A stretch of DNA of 55,546 nucleotides from Bacteroidia bacterium (GCA_020846025.1 JADLER010000166.1:1-55546); one strand, 5' to 3'. Shown: positions 8,754-19,045, numbered from the stretch's first letter. Made by a program: numbers and translations. Notes: generated from the sequence alone by a model not told the origin.

Positions 8754-11285
8754 ATGAAAAAAATTATTACAACTATTATTTTAACTTCGTTTACCTTGCT
8801 CAGTAAGGCACAATTAGTAACTACTTTAACACTCACTCCACAACAATTAGTACAAAATGTATTATTAGGTACAGGGGTTACAGCTACTAATATTACGTTT
8901 ACAGGTGATTTAAATGCCATAGCTAAGTTTAATGCAACAGCAAGTACTAATATTGGAATATTAGCTGGTGTATATTTAAGTACAGGAAACGCTTCTACAG
9001 CCTCTCCCTTTGGGCCACAAGGACCAAATTCATCTCCTAGTAATGGTACAAATTTAAATAAGCCTGGGGATACTCAACTGGATGCTGTTTCAGGTAATAC
9101 AACATTTGATGCAGCAGTTTTAGAATTTGATTTTGTGCCTACTGGCGACTCAGTTAAATTTAGATATTGCTTTGCCTCCGAAGAATATCCAGAATATGTG
9201 AATGCAGGAGTAAATGATGCTTTTGCTTTTTTCTTAACAGGGCCAAACCCTTTAGGCGGGAATTATACTAACAAAAACATTGCTTTGATTCCAGGTTCAT
9301 CTACTCCTGTGTCTATTGATAATGTAAATGCAGGATCAAACGCTACTTATTATAGAAGTAATGCTGGAAACACCATTAATTGTCAGTTTGATGGATTTAC
9401 GACTATCCTGTATGCACTTGAAAAAGTAGTTTGTGGACAAACTTATCATATTAAAATTGCGATTGCTGATGGTGGTGATGGAATTTATGATTCGGGGGTG
9501 TTTTTAGAAGGAGGTTCCTTTAGTAGTTTACCACCATTAAATGTTTTTACGGTTAATTCAAGCACATTTATTCCGGATTCAGTATTAGTAGAAGATTGTA
9601 ACACTTACTGTGCCTATTTTATCAGACATGGCAACATTGCTAATGCAGATTCGTTTCAATTAACTGTTGGCGGGAACGCCATTTTAGGAACAGATTACGA
9701 GCAAGTTGGTAATCCTAGTTTTTCATGGCCAACGGTGTTACACTTTGCTGCTAATCAAGATACTATTAAGTATTGTAATATTAAAGCATTTCAAGATAAC
9801 TTAATAGAAGGTACCGATACAATTAAATTTGAAATGTCGAGTTTTGTAACTAGTAGTGTGAGTTGTTTAGCTAGTAATGCACTAAAGTTTAATTTATACA
9901 TTAAAGATTATATTCCAATTACCATTGGGCAAGGAGATGTGGGCGTATGTAGTGGAACTACAGTTACACTTAACGCGAATGCGTCTGATGGTTATCCAGC
10001 ATACACCTATACATGGACGTCGCCAACAGCAAATACACCAACAATTACAACAACGCCAATCAATTCACCTACAATATATACCATAACAGTAAATGATATT
10101 TGTAATAAACCCGTTACAAAACAAATTACACTCACACCTGTAGCTGTTCCAACGGTAGTTGTAAATAGTACAACAGTATGTGCTGGATATACAGCCACAC
10201 TAACTGCAACAGGAGCTACTACGTATTCATGGAGCACTGGCATATCAAACGATACCCTATTAGTTACTCCAACTGCAAATACAAATTATACCGTAACAGG
10301 GGCTAATGGTTTGTGTACAAATACAGCAGTAACAAGTGTTACAGTGATAGGCGTACCGCTTTCTGTTACAGGAGATAATTCATTATGTAACGGTGAAAGT
10401 ACAGTATTAACTGCATCAGGAAGCACAACATATACTTGGAATACAGGAAGCACAGCACCCTCTATAACAGTTACACCTAGTACTAATACAACTTATTCTG
10501 TAACCTCAGCAGTAGGCGCATGTATAAACTATACAGTATATTCTGTTACAGTTAATGCTATTCCATCACTTACATTAAGCGGTAGTCCATATTGTGCAGG
10601 GCAATCCACAACAATTACCGCGTTAGGAGCCGATACCTACACATGGAATACAGGTCAAACAACTAGTTCAATAAGTGTTACACCTACAGTTAATGCCACA
10701 TACACAGTAGTAGGAACAAGTATTGCAGGTTGTACATCTACGGCAGTATATTCTCCTACACTTAATACTGCAGCGCCTCAAATAACTAATACATCACCAG
10801 TTGTATTCTGTTTAGATTCTATTTTAAATATAACTGTAAGAATTGAAGGAGGTAATGCCCCTTATGGAGTTGAATGGTTATTACCTTCTGGTGGCATTGT
10901 TCCATTTGATACAACTAATTATACGTATAGTTTTACTCAATCTGTAATGCCAAGCAATGGTACTTATACGATTGTTGTTACAGATCAATGTTTATATAAA
11001 GACACCTTAGTAATGGATATTAACAGTGTTGATTGTAATGTGATTGTTCCAAATGTGGTTACACCTAATGGAGATGGTGTGAATGAATATTTTAAAATTA
11101 ATGGCTTAGAGCGTTTCCCAGGTTCTCAGGTTATCATTTATAACCGTTGGGGTAATAAACTTTATTCAAGTGATGATTACAAGAACGATTGGAAACCAAA
11201 TGTAACTAGTGGAACTTATTTTTATTTATTAAATGTATCTGATGGAAGAAAGTTTCAAGGATTCTTTCAGGTATTTAAAGAATAA
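8754..11285 (+). CDS. choice-of-anchor L secreted protein with CHU_C sorting domain
   Basis: 843 residues. Signal peptide (cleavage after LLSKAQ at about 20). A choice-of-anchor L domain spans about 25-265, with the characteristic FRYCFASEEYPEYVN and GDGIYDSG. A Calx-beta-like domain follows (about 270-390), then PKD/Ig-like modules; three (about 465-660) share a C-x-G...YxWxTG...TY(T/S)V pattern. A gliding-motility-associated C-terminal domain (VVTPNGDGVNEYF...IYNRWGNKLY) ends the protein. This predicts Sec export and T9SS type B secretion to the surface. Likely adhesive or structural; the ligand is unknown. The next gene, also a CHU_C protein, starts within 39 bp. Confidence 0.88.
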   Translation: MKKIITTIILTSFTLLSKAQLVTTLTLTPQQLVQNVLLGTGVTATNITFTGDLNAIAKFNATASTNIGILAGVYLSTGNASTASPFGPQGPNSSPSNGTNLNKPGDTQLDAVSGNTTFDAAVLEFDFVPTGDSVKFRYCFASEEYPEYVNAGVNDAFAFFLTGPNPLGGNYTNKNIALIPGSSTPVSIDNVNAGSNATYYRSNAGNTINCQFDGFTTILYALEKVVCGQTYHIKIAIADGGDGIYDSGVFLEGGSFSSLPPLNVFTVNSSTFIPDSVLVEDCNTYCAYFIRHGNIANADSFQLTVGGNAILGTDYEQVGNPSFSWPTVLHFAANQDTIKYCNIKAFQDNLIEGTDTIKFEMSSFVTSSVSCLASNALKFNLYIKDYIPITIGQGDVGVCSGTTVTLNANASDGYPAYTYTWTSPTANTPTITTTPINSPTIYTITVNDICNKPVTKQITLTPVAVPTVVVNSTTVCAGYTATLTATGATTYSWSTGISNDTLLVTPTANTNYTVTGANGLCTNTAVTSVTVIGVPLSVTGDNSLCNGESTVLTASGSTTYTWNTGSTAPSITVTPSTNTTYSVTSAVGACINYTVYSVTVNAIPSLTLSGSPYCAGQSTTITALGADTYTWNTGQTTSSISVTPTVNATYTVVGTSIAGCTSTAVYSPTLNTAAPQITNTSPVVFCLDSILNITVRIEGGNAPYGVEWLLPSGGIVPFDTTNYTYSFTQSVMPSNGTYTIVVTDQCLYKDTLVMDINSVDCNVIVPNVVTPNGDGVNEYFKINGLERFPGSQVIIYNRWGNKLYSSDDYKNDWKPNVTSGTYFYLLNVSDGRKFQGFFQVFKE

Positions 11286-11323
11286 TACACATATCAAAAA
11301 TAAAGACATATCTATTTTGTATT

Positions 11324-14035
11324 ATGCTTCTGCTATCGTTTATAGCAGAAGCAACTCATATTGTTGGAGGCGAAATTTATTACGATAATTTAGGTAACAA
11401 CAATTACAAAATTCAAATGAAGGTTTATCGGGATTGTTTAAATGGTGTTCCACCATTTGATGACCCTGCTTTTATTACCATTTTTGACGCCAATGGTAAT
11501 GTAGTAACTACTTTACAAGTTGCCATAAATTATAGTATAACTGTTCCACCAACAAATAATAGTCCATGTGCACCAACTGCATCAGGTAATGCTTGTGTAG
11601 AAGAAGCCTACTATGAAGCCATTGTGAATTTACCACCACTCATTGGCGGTTACTACATTGCTTATCAACGTTGTTGTAGAAATGGTACTATTTTAAATTT
11701 GGTAAATCCAGGCGATGTAGGTACAACCTATTGGGAACATATACCGGGTCCAGAAGTTGTTTCTGTAAATAGTAGTCCACGGTTCACATATCGCCCTCCT
11801 ATTTATGTTTGCGCTAATCTACCTATCTTTTTTAATCATATCGCTACCGATCCTGATGGTGATTCTTTAGTTTATTCATTATGTACACCTTTTAACGGAT
11901 TGGATGCTTGTTGTCCGTTAATTGGAACAGCACCTCAAGGTCCTACTTCTCAATGCCCAAGCCCACCTCCTTCTTGCCCTACGGTGAATACACCACCGCC
12001 GTATATTGGAGTGCCCTTTTCAGCTCCTTATTCAGCTTCTTACCCAATGGCTTCTAACCCAGTCATCAATATTAATCCTCAAACCGGCTTTTTAAACGGA
12101 AACCCAACCATACAAGGTCAATGGGTTGTGGGTGTGTGTGTAGAAGAATATAGAAATGGAATTTTAATAGGTACACATCACCGCGATTTTCAGTTTAATG
12201 TTATTCCTTGCCCTTTTGTGGTTGCTGCTGATATTGTTGGACAAACGACTACTAATAACGGTCAGGGCACTGGTTATTGCAATGGATTTACCATTTCATT
12301 TGCTAACAACAGTTATAATGGCACTACTTATCACTGGGATTTTGGAGATCCTAATACACTAGCAGATACCTCTAATTTATATAACCCAACCTATACTTTT
12401 CCTGCTCCAGGTTCTTATACGGTTACACTGATTGTAAATCCCGGAAGTAATTGTGGCGATACAGCTTATAAGGTTTTTCAGGTATATCCATTGTTATCTC
12501 CAGATTATTTAGCTCCTAGTAGTCAATGTTTTTTAGGAAATAGTTTTAACTTTAATGGTGGAGGGCAATATCAAGGTAATGGCACATTTACATGGAATTT
12601 TGGTTCAAATGCTGCTCCTCAAACAGCTAATACGGCTTCCGTCTCAAACGTAGTGTTTAATGCTCTAGGAACTTATTCGGTATCATTTACGGTTGCCGAA
12701 AATGGATGCACCGCTACTGTAACTAAAACTATTGAAGTGTGGCAAAACCCCATAGCAGATATTGGTAATTTCACAACGGGTGGTTGTGTGCCTTTAACGG
12801 TTACATTTACAAATCAAAGTACAGCCGCATCAGGAATGAGTTTCTTGTGGGAATTTGGAGATGGCTCTACTTCAACTCAACAAAATCCAACTTACACCTA
12901 TACTCAAACAGGTGTTTATACAATCACTTTAACAGCTATTACCAATCAGCAATGTATTGATACAAGTAAAGTAAGTTCAGTAAGTAGTATTACAGTTGTT
13001 TCAGTTCCAGATTTACAACTTAGTGTGTTATCACCACTTGGACAATGTTTTGATAACCATAGTTATAATTTTCTAGGTACTACTCAGGCTCAAGGAACTT
13101 ATTCATTAAATTGGGATTTTGGACTTAATGCCACACCTCAAACAGCTTCGGTTAGTGCCGTATCTAATGTCGTTTATAACGCTCCAGGCACATATACGGT
13201 GAATTTTTCTGTTAATCAAGATGGTTGTTTGGCACTTAAAACACAAACTATTGATGTATGGCAAAATACCATTGCAGACATTGGTTCATATCCTTTTGAA
13301 GGTTGCGACCCACTAGTTGTAACATTTACTAATCAAAGCACTGCTTCTTCTTCAATGAATTATTTATGGACATTCAGCGATGGTAGTACTTCTACTTCTC
13401 AAAACCCAACACATGTTTTTACACCACCAGGAAATTATGGTGTAAGTTTGACGGTTATCTCTACAGGTAACTGTGTGGATACAAGTGTAGTTAGCACCAT
13501 CCACCCAATTATAGTCTATCCAAAACCAGATGCTAGTTTTAGTGTTTCTTATATTGATGCCGACATACAATGTTTAGATTTATCATCTAACGATGTGGAA
13601 GCTTGGCATTATAATTTTGGGGACGGCCAATTTTCTACCTCTCAAAACCCAAGTCATACATATACTCAAGCAGGTACATTTGAAGTTGTTTTAATGGTTA
13701 GCAATCAGTTTGGTTGTACTGATACTACAAAGGCACCCATTGAATCAAACCCTGTCTTTGTATTTTGGATACCCAATGCATTTACCCCTAAAAAACCAGA
13801 TGGTTTGAACGATGTTTTTAAACCTATAGTGATAGGGGTTGATGAATACACATTTACCATATTTGATAGATGGGGAGAGAAAATATACGAAACCCACGAT
13901 TTAAATGAAGGATGGGATGGAACTTATAAAAATAATCCTTGCCAACAAGATGTTTATATATGGAAATGCACTTTTAGAAATATGGTTTCTGGAGAACATG
14001 AGTCTCATGTTGGGCATGTTACCTTATTGAAATAA
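11324..14035 (+). CDS. multi-PKD secreted protein with CHU_C sorting domain
   Basis: 903 residues from the first ATG. An N-terminal domain of about 290 residues starts ATHIVGGEIYY and is Cys-rich (CCRNG, CNG). Six PKD-type modules follow (hallmarks WDFGD, WNFGS, WEFGDG, WDFGL, WTFSDG, YNFGDG), then a C-terminal sorting domain (NAFTPKKPDGLNDVF...IFDRWGEKIYE). Two-module units are repeated in tandem (see findings). Predicted T9SS type B surface protein. The ATG at 11324 leaves a clipped signal peptide (MLLLSFIAEA) with no basic n-region. The frame is open upstream and encodes SKIKTYLFCI directly before it, so the real start may be a non-ATG codon between 11285 and 11323. Confidence 0.85.
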   Translation: MLLLSFIAEATHIVGGEIYYDNLGNNNYKIQMKVYRDCLNGVPPFDDPAFITIFDANGNVVTTLQVAINYSITVPPTNNSPCAPTASGNACVEEAYYEAIVNLPPLIGGYYIAYQRCCRNGTILNLVNPGDVGTTYWEHIPGPEVVSVNSSPRFTYRPPIYVCANLPIFFNHIATDPDGDSLVYSLCTPFNGLDACCPLIGTAPQGPTSQCPSPPPSCPTVNTPPPYIGVPFSAPYSASYPMASNPVININPQTGFLNGNPTIQGQWVVGVCVEEYRNGILIGTHHRDFQFNVIPCPFVVAADIVGQTTTNNGQGTGYCNGFTISFANNSYNGTTYHWDFGDPNTLADTSNLYNPTYTFPAPGSYTVTLIVNPGSNCGDTAYKVFQVYPLLSPDYLAPSSQCFLGNSFNFNGGGQYQGNGTFTWNFGSNAAPQTANTASVSNVVFNALGTYSVSFTVAENGCTATVTKTIEVWQNPIADIGNFTTGGCVPLTVTFTNQSTAASGMSFLWEFGDGSTSTQQNPTYTYTQTGVYTITLTAITNQQCIDTSKVSSVSSITVVSVPDLQLSVLSPLGQCFDNHSYNFLGTTQAQGTYSLNWDFGLNATPQTASVSAVSNVVYNAPGTYTVNFSVNQDGCLALKTQTIDVWQNTIADIGSYPFEGCDPLVVTFTNQSTASSSMNYLWTFSDGSTSTSQNPTHVFTPPGNYGVSLTVISTGNCVDTSVVSTIHPIIVYPKPDASFSVSYIDADIQCLDLSSNDVEAWHYNFGDGQFSTSQNPSHTYTQAGTFEVVLMVSNQFGCTDTTKAPIESNPVFVFWIPNAFTPKKPDGLNDVFKPIVIGVDEYTFTIFDRWGEKIYETHDLNEGWDGTYKNNPCQQDVYIWKCTFRNMVSGEHESHVGHVTLLK

Positions 14036-14115
14036 TACCTATTAATAGTCATTTGTTCATAATACAAATTATGAAATAATTTTTTAGGCATATTTTTTCT
14101 TTTTTTTGTTATAAC

Positions 14116-16113
14116 ATGAACTCTTTATTATCAAAAATACGCGATAAACATGCTTTATGGTATAAAGGTATGGTATTCGCCTTTAGTGTAATTTTATGCA
14201 CCTACTTATTACCTAAAGATGAAATTATAGTTCATTATAAAATTCAAACCGGTGATGTATGGCTTTACGAAGATTTAGTATCAACTATTGATTTTGTTGT
14301 GAAAAAATCTGAACAAGAACTTAATCAAGAGGCACAATCTAATAAACTTAGCGAAGCTTATTACAGAAAAACAGATGGAAATTCGGAAACCATTATCAAT
14401 ACATTAAAGCAACATTTTAATTCTCAACAAGTACAAAAACTCAAACAATTCTTAGACAGTATTTACCAAATAGGCGTATATATTCCAAGTTCAAATCTTT
14501 CAACTCAAAATTCTACAATGTATGTTGTAATAGATAATGAAGTTACTTCAACCACTAGTTCTCAATTTATAAATCAACTCCATATTAAGTCTTTATTAAC
14601 GAATATTATTCCTAGACAAGAATTAGTAGATTCAGTCTATACATTAATTCAGGCTAATGTGGTTTACGATGAACTTTTATCAGCGGAATTACACGAAGAA
14701 AAGACCGAAGCAAAATATATTTTTAAAACCAAGTTAAATAAAGGCGATGTTATAGTTCATAAAAACGACATAGTAAGCGAAGAACAATTACAAACAATAA
14801 CTAGCTATCAAGACGCTATACAGGAATTAAGCAATCAACGTTCACAAACTTTAATTATTGCAGGCCAATTCTTAGTTTGTACAATTGTAATGGGAATCAT
14901 GATGCTATTTTTAGCATTTTTTAGAAAGCCCATCTTTAGTCAAAACACACAGGTAACATTTATCTTTATGAATATTATGATGGTAATAGTAGCTACTAGC
15001 CTTGTAGCTACTTATCGCGAGAATTATATTTATGCAGTACCTTTTTGTTTATTACCCATTTTAATTAGGGTATTCTTTGATAGTAGAACATCCTTATTTA
15101 CATTCTTAAATATTGTATTGATAACTGCCTTTTATACAGAAGATAAATTTGAATTTATTTTTATTCAACTCATAGCAGGAATAAGCACTATATTTAGCGT
15201 TGCAGACATGGGGAAACGTTCTAAGCTTTTTACTTCTGCATTACTTACTTTTATATTTTACATATTAGCTTTTATAGCCTATAACTTAGTAAATAATACC
15301 ACTTCAGCTATTTATGTAAAACAAAACTATATTAATTTCTTAATTAGTAGTTCCTGTGTGTTATTTGCGTTTCCGTTAATCTTAATCTCAGAAAAGTTAT
15401 TTGGTTTTGTGTCTGATTTTACTCTTTTAGAATTATGCGATCTTAATTCTCCTTTACTTCGACAGTTATCACAAAAAGTGCCAGGTACATTCCAACACTC
15501 TCTTCAAGTGGCCAACCTTGCCGAAGAAGCTTGCTATAAAATAGGTGGAAATCCTTTGTTAGTAAGAACAGGTGCAATGTATCACGATATAGGAAAAATG
15601 AACCATCCACGTTTTTTTACCGAAAATCAAGTAGGAGAAATTAGTCCACACGAAGATTTACAACCCGAGGAGAGTGCACAAATCATTATTAGTCATGTTA
15701 TAGAAGGTATTGAGATTGCTAAAGCAAATAAGTTGCCTGAAGTGATTATTGATTTTATCAGAACCCATCATGGCACAACATTAACTCGTTATTTTTTACA
15801 TAACTATAAAAAAGAACATGAGGGTGAAAAAATAAACGAAGATTTATTTAGATACCCAGGACCAATTCCATATAGTAAAGAAACCGCTATACTTATGATG
15901 GCTGATGGCGTAGAAGCATCATCACGTAGTTTAAAAAAATATGATGCAGTGAGTATCGATGAATTAGTGGATAGAATTATCAATTATCAAATTGACGAAA
16001 ATCAATTTATCAATTCAGATATAACGTTTAGAGATATTAAGGAGATCAAAAAAATATTCAAGAAACGCTTGATGAATATATATCATGTAAGGATTGAATA
16101 TCCAAGAGTTTAG
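14116..16113 (+). CDS. 7TM-HD family phosphohydrolase, PgpH-like c-di-AMP phosphodiesterase
   Basis: 665 residues with the 7TMR-HD layout: one N-terminal membrane segment (about 18-34), an extracytoplasmic domain (about 35-240), about seven membrane segments (245-440), and a cytosolic HD domain. The HD motif is YHDIGKMNHPRF with H490/D491. Earlier metal His is in FQHSLQVANLAEE and a later one in RTHHGTT. PgpH of Listeria, the family model, hydrolyses c-di-AMP; that activity is inferred here. No diadenylate cyclase is in the window. Start is ATG 14116. Confidence 0.88.
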   Translation: MNSLLSKIRDKHALWYKGMVFAFSVILCTYLLPKDEIIVHYKIQTGDVWLYEDLVSTIDFVVKKSEQELNQEAQSNKLSEAYYRKTDGNSETIINTLKQHFNSQQVQKLKQFLDSIYQIGVYIPSSNLSTQNSTMYVVIDNEVTSTTSSQFINQLHIKSLLTNIIPRQELVDSVYTLIQANVVYDELLSAELHEEKTEAKYIFKTKLNKGDVIVHKNDIVSEEQLQTITSYQDAIQELSNQRSQTLIIAGQFLVCTIVMGIMMLFLAFFRKPIFSQNTQVTFIFMNIMMVIVATSLVATYRENYIYAVPFCLLPILIRVFFDSRTSLFTFLNIVLITAFYTEDKFEFIFIQLIAGISTIFSVADMGKRSKLFTSALLTFIFYILAFIAYNLVNNTTSAIYVKQNYINFLISSSCVLFAFPLILISEKLFGFVSDFTLLELCDLNSPLLRQLSQKVPGTFQHSLQVANLAEEACYKIGGNPLLVRTGAMYHDIGKMNHPRFFTENQVGEISPHEDLQPEESAQIIISHVIEGIEIAKANKLPEVIIDFIRTHHGTTLTRYFLHNYKKEHEGEKINEDLFRYPGPIPYSKETAILMMADGVEASSRSLKKYDAVSIDELVDRIINYQIDENQFINSDITFRDIKEIKKIFKKRLMNIYHVRIEYPRV

Positions 16114-16176
16114 CTTTGCAAATAAGATTATAATAATTAGTTTGACATTGCGCGCTATATTATGTTCTATGAGTTA

Positions 16177-17148
16177 TTACAGTTCAATTATATTTTTTAA
16201 CGTTTTAACTCCAAATTTCGATGCCCAATATTTAGCGAGGTAAATTTGCTCAGACTGATGTGGTGTAGGAATTAAGGTGATTTGTTTTTTCTGTAAGTGA
16301 TGCAAATCCATTAAAGTGCTATAGCCACTACGACAAATAATATGTTGTGCAGCACAAATTAATTTAGAAAGCGTGGCCGAATTAGGCATGTCGTAATACT
16401 TTATATTCGTACTAATAGAGGAAGTTATAGGTATTTTGGTGCCTCTTACAATAACGATATTTTTAGTAGATAGGTTTGCTACCTTCAGAAATTGTTCTTC
16501 AAGTTGAGTTCTTAGTGGTTCAGGTCCCGATAATAAGTATAGAAAATCAATTTGGTCTTCAATAGTTTCGGTTACCAACTCCAAGCGACTTAAAGGTTCA
16601 ATGTATTTTACTTGCAATTTGTTTTTATTACGAGACAACTCTCCAGCCAAAGATAGATAATCGTCTTCGTAATCTGGCACCCATATCTCTTGAAATGGTA
16701 ACATATAGCGACGATGAATCATAGTGGCTATTTTTGAAAAAACACCAGCTTTAATTTGAAGTTGGTGAGTAATGTATATGTTATGCGTATACTTATTCCA
16801 TAAACCAAAACGATTATCGCTTATCACAACATCAATCTTGTATTGTTTAACATAAGATGCTAACTGTTGGCGTTCGCGCTTAATGACTTTTAAAATACGC
16901 GTACTATCTAATGCTAATTTTAAACTAAGTGGTAATAATTTAGAATAACAAATATTATATGGTTCAATAATTACTTTTTTAATTTGCGGGAAATGCTCCT
17001 CAAAAACAGGTTGTGTTGTTGGTGTAACACCAATGATGATATTATTGTGCTTAGCCAATTTTTGAATTAAAGGCACACACCTAGTTGCATGGCCAAGCCC
17101 CCAATCTAAAGCTGCAATAAATATGTTTTTATTTTCAATGATATACAA
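16177..17148 (-). CDS. MurG-like (GT28-type) glycosyltransferase
   Basis: About 320 residues. The N-terminus IFIAALDWGLGHATRC is the glycine-rich donor/acceptor loop seen in MurG-like and UDP-glycosyltransferase-like proteins. A C-terminal ICRSGYSTLMDL and TPHQSEQIYLAKYW match the nucleotide-sugar-binding half. The substrate is unknown; a lipid or envelope glycan is likely. No ATG exists near the start. The conventional start is TTG at 17148, but this overlaps a perfect TAGATTTG box. ATT at 17139 would give MENKNIFIAALDWG and sit 6 nt after the box. Divergent from uvrC. Confidence 0.78.
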   Translation of the reverse strand: MYIIENKNIFIAALDWGLGHATRCVPLIQKLAKHNNIIIGVTPTTQPVFEEHFPQIKKVIIEPYNICYSKLLPLSLKLALDSTRILKVIKRERQQLASYVKQYKIDVVISDNRFGLWNKYTHNIYITHQLQIKAGVFSKIATMIHRRYMLPFQEIWVPDYEDDYLSLAGELSRNKNKLQVKYIEPLSRLELVTETIEDQIDFLYLLSGPEPLRTQLEEQFLKVANLSTKNIVIVRGTKIPITSSISTNIKYYDMPNSATLSKLICAAQHIICRSGYSTLMDLHHLQKKQITLIPTPHQSEQIYLAKYWASKFGVKTLKNIIEL

Positions 17149-17153
17149 ATCTA
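17146..17153 (-). promoter_or_regulatory. -7 promoter box of the glycosyltransferase
   Basis: TAGATTTG on the minus strand, a full TAnnTTTG match. It overlaps the TTG at 17148, which argues that translation begins downstream. No -33 TTTG seen. Confidence 0.4.
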
Positions 17154-17216
17154 ATTAAAGTTTTGTTAGCTCTTATGCTTTTTAATGCGTAAAGCAATAT
17201 TTACACAACAAAATTT

Positions 17217-17224
17217 TATCTTTG
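17217..17224 (+). promoter_or_regulatory. -7 promoter box of uvrC
   Basis: TATCTTTG ends 5 nt before ATG 17230. With transcription starting about 3-4 nt after this element, the mRNA would be almost leaderless. It lies inside the longer open frame that begins at 17185, which rules that start out. Confidence 0.6.
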
Positions 17225-17229
17225 CTTTA

Positions 17230-19038
17230 ATGTCTATCACCAATCATATACAAGCCATCATAAAAACATTACCCGAATCACCAGGTGTATATCGTTTTTA
17301 TGATACCGACCAGAACTTACTATATGTTGGGAAGGCTAAAAATTTAAAAAAACGAGTTAGTTCATACTTTACCAAAGAACATGATAATGCGCGATTGAGG
17401 TTAATGGTAAAGAAAATAGCGGATATAAAAACCATAAAGGTTGATACCGAAATGGACGCTTTGCTTTTAGAAAACAACTTAATAAAAAGTCTTACGCCAC
17501 GCTACAATATTATGTTGCGCGATGATAAAACTTACCCTTGGATTGTTATCAAAAATGAGCGTTTTCCTAGAGTGTTTTATACCAGGCAACTCAAAAAAGA
17601 AGACAAAGAATATTATGGTCCTTTTCCTTCTGTTACAACTATGCATATTTTATTAGATTTAATAAAACAGTTATATCCTTTGCGAAATTGCACACTTGAT
17701 TTAAAGCAAGAATATATTGATGCAGGTAAATTTAAAACTTGTTTAGAGTATCAAATTGGAAAGTGTAAAGCGCCTTGTGTAGGCAACCAAACACAAGCTG
17801 ATTACGATGAAAGTATAACTCATATTAGAGAAATTATAAAAGGCGATATTAATTTTGCTATTCGAGATTTAAAAAAACTAATGTTGCATTGCGCAGAAAA
17901 ATTAGAGTTTGAACAAGCAAATAGTATAAAGAAAAAAATAGAATTGCTTGAAAAATATCAAAGTAAATCAACTATAGTACATCCGTCAATTACAGATATT
18001 GATGTGTTTACGATAATAAGCGACGATAAAACTGCATACATAAATTTTTTAAAGGTAATGAATGGAACCATCATTCAAGCACAAACCTTGGAGTTTAAAA
18101 AGAAGTTAGATGAATCCGACGAAGAAGTTCTTGTGTTTGCCATTCATGAAATTAGAACTCGCTACCATTCTAAAAGCAAAGAAATATTAGTGCCTTTTAA
18201 ACCCGAATTTGAATTTGAGCAAGCTAAATATTTGATACCAAAAATAGGTGACAAAAAGCACCTCCTCGATTTAAGTTATAAAAATGCCGAAGCATTTAAA
18301 AAAGAAAAAGAAAAACAATTAGCCATTATTGATCCTGAAAGACATGTAGATAGAGTGATGCAACAAATGATGAAAGATTTGCGCATGAAAGAAGAACCAA
18401 GGCGAATAGAAGGTTTTGATAATTCTAATTTTCAGGGAGAATTTGCAGTAAGTGCAATGCCAGTTTTTATAGATGGTAAACCGGCCAAAAAAGAATACCG
18501 TCATTTTAATGTAAAAACAGTAACAGGGCCTGATGATTTTGCTACGATGGAGGAAGTAATTTATAGACGATACTCCAGAGTGTTAGAAGAAAATCTACCG
18601 TTACCTCAACTTATTGTTATAGATGGAGGAAAAGGACAATTAGGTGCTGCCATAAATAGTTTACGAAAACTTAACTTAATGGGTAAAGTAACTGTAATAG
18701 GCATTGCCAAAAGATTAGAGGAGATTTATTTTCCTAACGATTCCATACCCTTGTATTTAGATAAGCGCTCAGAAACACTTAAAGTTATACAACACATTCG
18801 CGATGAAGCGCACCGTTTTGGAATTACACACCATCGTAATAAACGAAGCAGAGAAACATTTAAAACCGAACTTTCGGAGATAAAAGGTGTGAGCAATAAA
18901 ACCGCCCAAAAACTACTCACCGAACTTAAATCGGTGAAACAAATAAAAGAAGCAACCCTAGCTGAATTAAGCGTATTAGTTGGGAATGCTAAAGCAAAAT
19001 TGATATATGATTTTTTTAAAAATCAAGAAAATACTTAA
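17230..19038 (+). CDS. uvrC: excinuclease ABC subunit C
   Basis: 602 residues from ATG 17230. UvrC makes both incisions of nucleotide excision repair with UvrA and UvrB. The GIY-YIG nuclease is at about 12-95 (LPESPGVYRFYD, LLYVGKAKNLKKR), with a Cys cluster near 160-185 (CTLDL, CLEYQIGKCKAPC) and a UVR UvrB-binding helix pair around 200-235. The RNase H-like domain contains EGFDNSNFQGE and VIDGGKGQLGAA, and helix-hairpin-helix repeats are at the end (IKGVSNKTAQKLL). An ATG at 17185 would add 15 residues, but the promoter box at 17217-17224 lies within that extension. gmk follows after 18 bp with its own box. Confidence 0.95.
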   Translation: MSITNHIQAIIKTLPESPGVYRFYDTDQNLLYVGKAKNLKKRVSSYFTKEHDNARLRLMVKKIADIKTIKVDTEMDALLLENNLIKSLTPRYNIMLRDDKTYPWIVIKNERFPRVFYTRQLKKEDKEYYGPFPSVTTMHILLDLIKQLYPLRNCTLDLKQEYIDAGKFKTCLEYQIGKCKAPCVGNQTQADYDESITHIREIIKGDINFAIRDLKKLMLHCAEKLEFEQANSIKKKIELLEKYQSKSTIVHPSITDIDVFTIISDDKTAYINFLKVMNGTIIQAQTLEFKKKLDESDEEVLVFAIHEIRTRYHSKSKEILVPFKPEFEFEQAKYLIPKIGDKKHLLDLSYKNAEAFKKEKEKQLAIIDPERHVDRVMQQMMKDLRMKEEPRRIEGFDNSNFQGEFAVSAMPVFIDGKPAKKEYRHFNVKTVTGPDDFATMEEVIYRRYSRVLEENLPLPQLIVIDGGKGQLGAAINSLRKLNLMGKVTVIGIAKRLEEIYFPNDSIPLYLDKRSETLKVIQHIRDEAHRFGITHHRNKRSRETFKTELSEIKGVSNKTAQKLLTELKSVKQIKEATLAELSVLVGNAKAKLIYDFFKNQENT

Positions 19039-19045
19039 AAACTCG

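Noticed and set aside
12560-13730. Regular repeats that could suggest a CRISPR-like array
   Set aside because: Repeats are imperfect, codon-aligned and encode PKD modules; no short exact repeats with unique spacers.
17185-17229. Upstream ATG for uvrC
   Set aside because: The TATCTTTG box at 17217-17224 lies inside the extension, and UvrC homologues begin near MSITNH.
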